Assembly (NCBI RefSeq): GCF_001577365.1
Contig: NZ_CP014513.1
Location: forward strand, 620,001 to 684,000
DNA from: Frondihabitans sp. PAMC 28766
GTDB taxonomy: Bacteria; Actinomycetota; Actinomycetes; Actinomycetales; Microbacteriaceae
Length of the DNA stretch: 64,000 nucleotides
Direction of reading: 5' to 3'
A model generated the notes under the pieces. That model did not search any database and had not been told where the DNA came from. It was given only the letters and a program-made list of their open reading frames with translations. The position numbers and the translations under genes were made by a program. The stretch's first letter is position 1. Each line of letters starts with the position of its first letter. This document shows, one piece after another, positions 58,741 through 64,000 of the stretch.

Positions 58741-59358
58741 ATGGCCCGATGGGAACCCGACGCACGCGAGCGCTTCGTCGCCGCTGCCCTCGAGCTCTTC
58801 ACCGACCAGGGCTACGACGACACGACGGTCGCCCAGATCGCCGAGCGGGCGGGTCTCACCCGCAGCACCTTCTTCCGCCACTTCAGCGACAAGCGCGAGG
58901 TGCTGGCCGCGGGGCAGGAGACTCTCTCACGGCTGTTCGCCGAGGGGATCGCCGGGGCGCCCGCCGACGCCAGCCCGCTCACCGCCGTCGCGGCCGGCCT
59001 GGACAACGCCGCCGGCGCGATGACGCCGTTCAACCGAGCGCTCGCGCCGCGCATCGAGGCCGTCATCGCGACGAACAGCGAGCTGCAAGAGCGCGCCGCC
59101 CAGAAGCAGGTCGGCATGGCCCAGGCGATGTCGGATGCGCTCCGGGCTCGGGGCGTCGACGACCGCGTGGCGTCGACCGCTGCCGAGCTCGGCCTGTTGG
59201 CATTCAAGGAGGCGTTCAGCGAGTGGATCGCCGAGGGTGCCGACGGCCCGGAGGGTGCCGACGGCAGCACGAGCAGCAGCAGCGGCGATTCCGACCTCGA
59301 GACACTGCTGCGCGAGGCCCTCGAGCGGCTGCGCTCGGCGGTCGCGCAGCTCGGCTGA
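58741..59358 (+). CDS. TetR-family transcriptional repressor
   Basis: 205-aa TetR protein: HTH residues about 8-55 (FVAAALELFTDQGYDDTTVA, GLTRSTFFRHFSDKREVL). Ligand domain helical; a Gly/Ser-rich insert (GADGSTSSSSGDSD) lies before the last helix. Leaderless ATG 58741. Controls itself and the divergent NAD(P)-dependent enzyme through the dyads. Confidence 0.9.
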   Translation: MARWEPDARERFVAAALELFTDQGYDDTTVAQIAERAGLTRSTFFRHFSDKREVLAAGQETLSRLFAEGIAGAPADASPLTAVAAGLDNAAGAMTPFNRALAPRIEAVIATNSELQERAAQKQVGMAQAMSDALRARGVDDRVASTAAELGLLAFKEAFSEWIAEGADGPEGADGSTSSSSGDSDLETLLREALERLRSAVAQLG

Positions 59359-59417
59359 CTGCGCGGAGGCTGACCTCTCGCGCGAGACTGACCTCTCGCG
59401 CGGCCAGCCCAACACCA

Positions 59418-59465
59418 CGAAACGGCCACGACACCCTGCCTAGGCGGGGTGCGGTGGCCGTTTCG
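59418..59465. terminator. Bidirectional terminator
   Basis: CGAAACGGCCACGACACCC (from 59418) pairs with the arm ending 59465 (GGTGGCCGTTTCG), giving a GC-rich stem with AAA on one side and TTT on the other. It separates convergent tetR and pgi and fits an intrinsic terminator for both. Confidence 0.75.
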
Positions 59466-59493
59466 AAGTGTTTCGGCTCAGAAGGGCCGGATG

Positions 59494-61218
59494 CTACTTG
59501 CGCAGCTCCAGGTACCGCGCGATGAGCGCCTTCGTCGACGAGTCCTGCGACTCGAGTGCCGATGCGTCGCCGTCGACCGCCGGGGCGATCTGCAGCGCGA
59601 GCTGCTTGCCGAGCTCGACACCCCACTGGTCGAACGAGTCGATGCCCCAGATGGTGCCTTCGGTGAAGACGATGTGCTCGTAGAGCGCGATCAGCTGGCC
59701 GACGACGCTCGGGGTGAGCTCGGGCGCCAGGATCGACGTCGTGGGCCGGTTGCCGCTGAAGGTGCGAGCCGGCACGACGGCCTCTTTGGTGCCCTCGGCA
59801 CGAACCTCGTCGGCGGTCTTGCCGAACGCCAGCGCCTTCGTCTGGGCGAAGAAGTTCGCCATGAACAGCGCGTGGACGTCCTGGCCGGGCGCCACAGCGG
59901 CGCCGTCCCCGGTGTCGTCCTTCAGCGGGTGCGCCGGGTTGGCGACGGCGATGAAGTCGGCGGGGATGAGGCGCGTGCCCTGGTGGATCAGCTGGTAGAA
60001 CGCGTGCTGGCCGTTGGTGCCGGGCTCGCCCCAGAAGATCTCGCCGGTGTCGGTGGTGACGGGTGAGCCGTCCCAGCGCACCATCTTGCCGTTCGACTCC
60101 ATGGTGAGCTGCTGCAGGTAGGCGGGGAAGCGGTGGAGGTATTGCGTGTAGGGCAGCACCGCGTGGCTCTGGGCCTTCAAGAAGTTGGAGTACCAGACGT
60201 TGAGGAGGCCCATCAGCACGGGCACGTTCTCTTCGAGCGGCGTGGTGCGCATGTGCTCGTCGACGGCGTGGAAGCCGTTCAAGAACTCGGTCCAGTTGTC
60301 GGGCCCGATCGCGATGACGACGGAGGTGCCGATGGCGGAGTCGACCGAATAGCGGCCGCCCACCCAGTCCCAGAAGCCGAACGCGTTCTCGGGGTCGATG
60401 CCGAAGGCTTTGACCTTGTCGAGAGCGGTGGAAACGGCGACGAAGTGCTTGGCCACGGCGCCGTTGCGGGCCTCGTCGCTGTCGTCCAGAGCGCCCGAGT
60501 CGCCCAGCTGCTTCCACAGCCACTCGCGGGCGAGGCGTGCGTTGGTCAGCGTCTCGAGCGTGCCGAAGGTCTTCGACGCGACGATGAACAGCGTCGTCTC
60601 GGCGTCGAGGTCGGCCGTCTTCTCGTAGATGTCGCTCGGGTCGATGTTGGACACGAAGCGTGCCTCGAGACCCTTCTGGACGTAGGGCTTGAGTGCCTCG
60701 TAGACCATGACGGGCCCGAGGTCGGAGCCGCCGATACCGATGTTGACCACGGTCTCGATGCGCTTGCCGGTGACGCCCGTCCACGCGCCCGAGCGCACCT
60801 TCTCGGCGAAGCCGAAGACCTTGTCGAGCGTCTTGTGCACCTCGACGTCGACGTCTTCGCCGTCGACCACGAAGGGCTTCGCGGGGGTGAGCTCGCCAGT
60901 CGCGGGGCGACGCAGGGCGGTGTGCAGCACGGCGCGGTCTTCGGTCACGTTGATGTGTTCGCCCGAGATCATGGCCTCGTAGCGCTCGGCGACGCCCGAG
61001 TCTTTCGCCAGCTGCAGCAGGTGGCCCAGGATCTCTTCGGTGACGAGACCCTTCGACAGGTCGACCGTGAGGTCGGCCGCCTGGAACGTGTAGCGGCTCG
61101 CACGGTCGGGGTCGGCGTCGAACCAGCCGCGCAGGTCGGGCGAGAACCCGTCGGCGATGCCGGCGAGCGCCTTCCACGCGTCGGTCGAGGTCGGGTCGAC
61201 GGGGGCTTCTTCGGTCAA
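59494..61218 (-). CDS. pgi: Glucose-6-phosphate isomerase
   Basis: 574-aa glycolytic isomerase. [20 protein letters not shown] (substrate phosphate site), [20 protein letters not shown], the catalytic Glu in [18 protein letters not shown], and signature [13 protein letters not shown] with the following Lys. Full length for the bacterial long type. A strong AGGAGG precedes ATG 61218. Monocistronic: terminator downstream, divergent GntR regulator 166 bp upstream. Confidence 0.97.
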   Translation of the reverse strand: MTEEAPVDPTSTDAWKALAGIADGFSPDLRGWFDADPDRASRYTFQAADLTVDLSKGLVTEEILGHLLQLAKDSGVAERYEAMISGEHINVTEDRAVLHTALRRPATGELTPAKPFVVDGEDVDVEVHKTLDKVFGFAEKVRSGAWTGVTGKRIETVVNIGIGGSDLGPVMVYEALKPYVQKGLEARFVSNIDPSDIYEKTADLDAETTLFIVASKTFGTLETLTNARLAREWLWKQLGDSGALDDSDEARNGAVAKHFVAVSTALDKVKAFGIDPENAFGFWDWVGGRYSVDSAIGTSVVIAIGPDNWTEFLNGFHAVDEHMRTTPLEENVPVLMGLLNVWYSNFLKAQSHAVLPYTQYLHRFPAYLQQLTMESNGKMVRWDGSPVTTDTGEIFWGEPGTNGQHAFYQLIHQGTRLIPADFIAVANPAHPLKDDTGDGAAVAPGQDVHALFMANFFAQTKALAFGKTADEVRAEGTKEAVVPARTFSGNRPTTSILAPELTPSVVGQLIALYEHIVFTEGTIWGIDSFDQWGVELGKQLALQIAPAVDGDASALESQDSSTKALIARYLELRK

Positions 61219-61340
61219 GGGGTCCTCCTGGATGCCAAGGATTGCGCGGCCCGCGACTCACGCAGCGCTGCCTGGCGGACCGCCCTCAACTCTATTCCCG
61301 TGAGGTGAACGCCGGGTCGCGACGGGGCAAGCAGTGGATA

Positions 61341-61382
61341 ACTTGTCTAGACAAGTGGCGACGTCACTTGTATGGTCAAGTG
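61341..61382 (+). promoter_or_regulatory. Two GntR dyads over a leaderless promoter
   Basis: Dyad 1 ACTTGTCTAGACAAGT (61341-61356) is a perfect palindrome containing the -35-like TAGACA. Dyad 2 CACTTGTATGGTCAAGTG (61365-61382) contains the -10 TATGGT, 7 nt before GTG 61384. The arrangement predicts tight autorepression and decides the start codon. Confidence 0.75.
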
Positions 61383-61383
61383 C

Positions 61384-62184
61384 GTGAGCGAACCTCTGCA
61401 CGGCGCGATAGCCGACGACCTGCGCGGCCGGATCGTGCACGGCGACTTGAGCGTCGGCGATCCTGTGCCCTCGGAGTCGTCTCTCTGCCGACAGTGGGGC
61501 TCGTCGCGCGGCCCCGTGCGCCAGGCGCTGGCTACTCTGCGAGCCGAAGGCCTCATCGAAGGCGGCCGCGGCAAGCCCCCCGTTGTCGCTGCGACGACAC
61601 TGGCGCAGCCGTTCGACACGCTGCTGTCGTACTCGGCGTGGGTCGAGTCGATCGGCCGCACGCCCGGCCAGCGCACGATCGAGTTCGCGCCGCATCCTGC
61701 CGACGCCGAGACGGCTTCGCGGCTCGAGTTGGCCGAAGGGGATCCTGTCGTGACGCAGCTGCGCCTGCGCCTCCTCGACGGCGAGCCGGCGATGCTCGAG
61801 CGGACCAGCTGGATCGAGCGCGTCGGCCGCCTTCTCGTCGACTTCGACACCGATTCAGGATCCGAGTGGAGTCGCCTTCGCTCTCGTGGCGAGCACATGG
61901 CCTCGGCGCGACACGTCATCGACGCCGTCGCCGCCGACCCCGTCGACGCGCTGCACCTGGGCGTCGGCCTCGGCACTCCGCTGCTGCGCCAACGACGCGT
62001 CACCCGCAACGCCGAAGGCGAGGTGCTCGAGTACGACGAGGACCGCTACCTGCCCGAGGTGGTCAGCTTCTCGCTCGAGAACACCTCGGACGTGCGCACG
62101 CCGTTCGCGCGCAACGCGATGCCCGCTCCGCACGCGGCAGCGGCAGCCGCAGCGGCAGCGGCGCCACGGACGGGCGGCTCGTGA
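61384..62184 (+). CDS. GntR-family regulator with UTRA domain
   Basis: 266-aa HutC-type regulator: N-terminal GntR HTH (GAIADDLRGRIVHGDLSVGD, VPSESSLCRQWGSSRGPVRQ) and C-terminal UTRA ligand domain (LRLLDGEPAMLERTSWIE, LEYDEDRYLPEVVSFSLEN). GTG 61384 is set by the promoter; ATG 61372 lies inside operator 2. The C-terminus is poly-Ala. Overlaps the TauE/SafE gene by GTGA, so it controls this two-gene unit. Confidence 0.9.
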   Translation: MSEPLHGAIADDLRGRIVHGDLSVGDPVPSESSLCRQWGSSRGPVRQALATLRAEGLIEGGRGKPPVVAATTLAQPFDTLLSYSAWVESIGRTPGQRTIEFAPHPADAETASRLELAEGDPVVTQLRLRLLDGEPAMLERTSWIERVGRLLVDFDTDSGSEWSRLRSRGEHMASARHVIDAVAADPVDALHLGVGLGTPLLRQRRVTRNAEGEVLEYDEDRYLPEVVSFSLENTSDVRTPFARNAMPAPHAAAAAAAAAAPRTGGS

Positions 62185-62933
62185 CCGGCCTCGCCGAGTG
62201 GGCCTTCCTCGTGGCCGCCGGCATCGTGGCCGGCATCACCGGCACGGCCGGCGGCATCACCTCGCTCGTCGCCTACCCCGCTCTGCTCGCCGTCGGCCTG
62301 CCGCCGCTCACGGCCAACGTCAGCAGCTCGGTCGCCCTGGTCGGCTCGGGCTTCAGCTCGGCGCTCAGCTCGGGCCCCGAGCTGCGGGGCCACGCGCCGA
62401 CCCTCCGCCGCTGGATGCCGCCCGTTATTGTGATGAGCCTCGCCGGAGCCGTGCTGCTCGTCGTCACCCCGGGCGACGTCTTCGGCCGGATCGTGCCCTA
62501 TCTGGTGCTGCTCGGCGCTGTCGCACTGCTGTGCCAGCCGGCCATCGCCCGCTGGCAGGCCCGCCGCGGGGCCACTCTCACCCGCGCCACCGTGGGTGCG
62601 TCCGGCGCCGGGGTCGCGCTCTACAACGGCTATTTCGGGGCGGGGTCGGGCATCCTGATGATCGCGCTGCTCATGCTGTCGATCGAGCCGAAGCTGCCGC
62701 GGGCGAACGCTCTGAAGAACGCGATCCTGATCTCGGCCGACGTGCTGCCCGCCGTGCTTTTCATTGTGCTCGGCAGGATCGAGTGGCAGGCGACCGTCGC
62801 GCTCGGCATCGGCGCTCTGCTCGGCGGCCTCGTCGGCCCGCGAGTCGCCCGCCGCGTGCCGGCCGCCCTGATGCGAGTGCTGATCGCGGCATGCGGGTTC
62901 GGCCTCGCGGGCTGGCTCCTGCTGCACCCCTGA
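62181..62933 (+). CDS. TauE/SafE family anion exporter
   Basis: 250-aa membrane protein with about eight helices. FLVAAGIVAGITGTAGGITS and LTANVSSSVALVGSGFSSAL form the first repeat, YNGYFGAGSGILMIALLMLS the second, as in TauE/SafE sulfite/sulfoacetate exporters. Other members move organic acids. GTG 62181 overlaps the GntR gene; the GntR ligand is probably the exported or related compound. Confidence 0.88.
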   Translation: MTGLAEWAFLVAAGIVAGITGTAGGITSLVAYPALLAVGLPPLTANVSSSVALVGSGFSSALSSGPELRGHAPTLRRWMPPVIVMSLAGAVLLVVTPGDVFGRIVPYLVLLGAVALLCQPAIARWQARRGATLTRATVGASGAGVALYNGYFGAGSGILMIALLMLSIEPKLPRANALKNAILISADVLPAVLFIVLGRIEWQATVALGIGALLGGLVGPRVARRVPAALMRVLIAACGFGLAGWLLLHP

Positions 62934-62939
62934 GTTCGA

Positions 62940-63554
62940 CTACGCGCCGCCCCGCCGATAGGTGCTGACGGTCACGCCCGACGGCAGAGCCTCCGAGCTC
63001 ACCTGCGCGAGCGTCGACGTCGGGAACCCCTCTGCGAACAGCCGCTTGCCGCGCCCCAGCACGATCGGGTAGACCACGAGCCGATACTCGTCGACCAGAT
63101 CGTGCTCGGCGAGCGACTTGATCAGCCCGGTGCTGCCCCAGAGGCGGATCTCGCCCTCCGGCGAGGTGCCGGCAGCACTCAGCTCGCTCCTCAGCGCTGC
63201 GACCGCGGCGGGCAGGTCGGGGCCGAGCAACTCGGCGCCCTGCCAGGTCAGGTCGGAGAGAGTGCGCGAGGCGACCCGCTTCGGCACGCGGTTGTACCGT
63301 CGAGCCAGATCGCCGAAGGGGGTTGCGTCGCTCTGGTCGGCGAAGGGCCAGTAACTCGACCAGATCTCGTAGGTGCGACGTCCGAGCAGCAGCGCCTCGG
63401 TGCGGCTCTCCCAGTCGAGGACGAGGTCGCCGAGATCGCGGTCGCCCTGCCACCCGCCGAGGTCGAAGCCGCCGTCGCGATCCTCGTCGGGGCCGCCGAC
63501 CGACTGCACGACCCCATCGAGGGTGACGAACGCTTGGACCACGATGTCGTTCAT
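62940..63554 (-). CDS. Dihydrofolate reductase family protein (RibD C-terminal-like)
   Basis: 204-aa DHFR-fold protein: VVQAFVTLDGVVQSVGGPDE, LLLGRRTYEIWSSYWP, EIRLWGSTGLIKSLAEHDLV and YRLVVYPIVLGRGKRLF are the family pattern. These proteins use NAD(P)H, but most have unknown substrates and are not true folate reductases. Convergent with the TauE gene, only 6 bp apart. Confidence 0.9.
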   Translation of the reverse strand: MNDIVVQAFVTLDGVVQSVGGPDEDRDGGFDLGGWQGDRDLGDLVLDWESRTEALLLGRRTYEIWSSYWPFADQSDATPFGDLARRYNRVPKRVASRTLSDLTWQGAELLGPDLPAAVAALRSELSAAGTSPEGEIRLWGSTGLIKSLAEHDLVDEYRLVVYPIVLGRGKRLFAEGFPTSTLAQVSSEALPSGVTVSTYRRGGA

Positions 63555-63617
63555 GCCGACAGCGTCCTCCTGGGCCGGCTCGGTGTCCAGCCCCTCGGCT
63601 GCCCGACGTGCTGGCTT

Positions 63618-64000
63618 CTATCCGAGAAGCGGCAGGATCTGCTCGACCACGAGATCAGGGCGCGTCACGAACGGGTGATGGCCGGTCGGCACCTCGACGG
63701 TGCGGGTGGCGCGCGCCGCGTGTGAGCGCTGCAGGGCGACGGAGGTGCTCCGATCCTGCGACGCCACGAGGTAGGTGGAGTCGACGCCCTGCCAGCCGGC
63801 GGCGGTGGTCGGGGTGACGAATGCGCCGACGGCCTGGGGCGTGACGCGCTGCCACGCCTCCTGCTGGGTCGTGGCGTCGGCATCCTGCAGGAAGCGCGCG
63901 GCGAAGCTCGAGGCGTCCAGCCCCGCGACCGCGAGGCGGCCGTCGCCGGTGTCGGCGACCTGCACGGGATCGGTCTCGCCGCTCATGATCGAGCCCTGCG
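63618..64000 (-). CDS. Alpha/beta hydrolase, truncated by the window edge
   Basis: C-terminal 127 residues of an AB_hydrolase_6-type protein of the kind with IMSGETDPVQVADTGDG, LDASSFAARFLQDAD, WQGVDSTYLVASQDRSTS (acid Asp) and VPTGHHPFVTRPDLVVEQIL (catalytic His). The frame remains open to base 64000, so the start and nucleophile lie outside. ATG 63986 is internal. Relatives are esterases of unknown role. Confidence 0.82.
   Translation of the reverse strand, partial: QGSIMSGETDPVQVADTGDGRLAVAGLDASSFAARFLQDADATTQQEAWQRVTPQAVGAFVTPTTAAGWQGVDSTYLVASQDRSTSVALQRSHAARATRTVEVPTGHHPFVTRPDLVVEQILPLLG

Overview
The window is high-GC DNA (roughly 70% G+C by eye) with dense, short-spaced genes, many GTG/TTG starts, 4-bp ATGA/GTGA stop-start overlaps and many promoters whose -10 box lies only 5-9 nt before the start codon (leaderless mRNAs). 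With LuxS, an FeS-type photolyase, SdpI-like and PadR/MFS genes, this suggests an actinobacterium, most likely Microbacteriaceae (inference; no rRNA marker is present). No rRNA, tRNA, CRISPR array, prophage or complete insertion sequence was seen.

Layout. 1-14.1 kb: 3' end of a GH6 cellulase, a DUF2071 remnant, an FeS-BCP photolyase, an SdpI-like membrane protein, a PadR-MFS efflux pair with a dyad operator, two overlapping alpha/beta hydrolases, an NlpC/P60 wall hydrolase, two SDR enzymes (one divergent from its TetR), a LysR-HTH-only basic protein, a YjbR protein, a DUF3105 protein and a PH-like membrane protein. 14.2-38.4 kb: a large purine-catabolic region. It holds urate oxidase, guanine deaminase-like, 5-hydroxyisourate hydrolase, OHCU decarboxylase, MocA-like cytidylyltransferase, xanthine dehydrogenase (fused Fe-S/Mo subunit plus separate FAD subunit), a decayed deaminase-like amidohydrolase, allantoinase, allantoate amidohydrolase, ureidoglycine-glyoxylate aminotransferase, an RpiR regulator, an AtzH(HpxZ)-amidase fusion and an acetamidase/formamidase. 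XdhC lies apart at 52.6 kb. Inside this region (23.2-28.8 kb) is a second module of unknown substrate: PDR-type reductase, XRE-cupin regulator, cytosine-deaminase-like amidohydrolase, an SDR remnant, an FAD oxidase and a creatininase-family hydrolase. 38.5-64 kb: class A PBP, AI-2E-type permease, DUF1992 protein, Ogt and Ada-AlkA alkylation repair, two diverged MFS paralogues, thioesterase, MBL-fold/MarR pair, LysR plus a 35-aa peptide gene, glutamine amidotransferase, MtnN-LuxS, XdhC, further regulators and oxidoreductases, glucose-6-phosphate isomerase, a GntR-TauE pair, and a truncated alpha/beta hydrolase.

How the genes work together. The purine genes can take guanine/xanthine to urate (deaminase, XDH with MocA and XdhC maturation), urate to allantoin (uricase, UraH, UraD), allantoin through allantoate to ureidoglycine (AllB, AllC) and ureidoglycine to oxalurate plus glycine (aminotransferase). 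The HpxYZ-like fusion and formamidase-like protein are candidates for breaking the last C-N bonds.

Beyond genes. The gaps carry many 50-140 bp inverted-repeat elements. Four families have two or more copies and several are unique. A motif around GCAGGATSC/GSATCCTGC is strikingly frequent in coding and non-coding DNA in all frames. At least six genes show seven apparent single-base deletions, all within G/C homopolymers, so indel errors in the assembly are likely and those genes should not be called pseudogenes on this basis alone.
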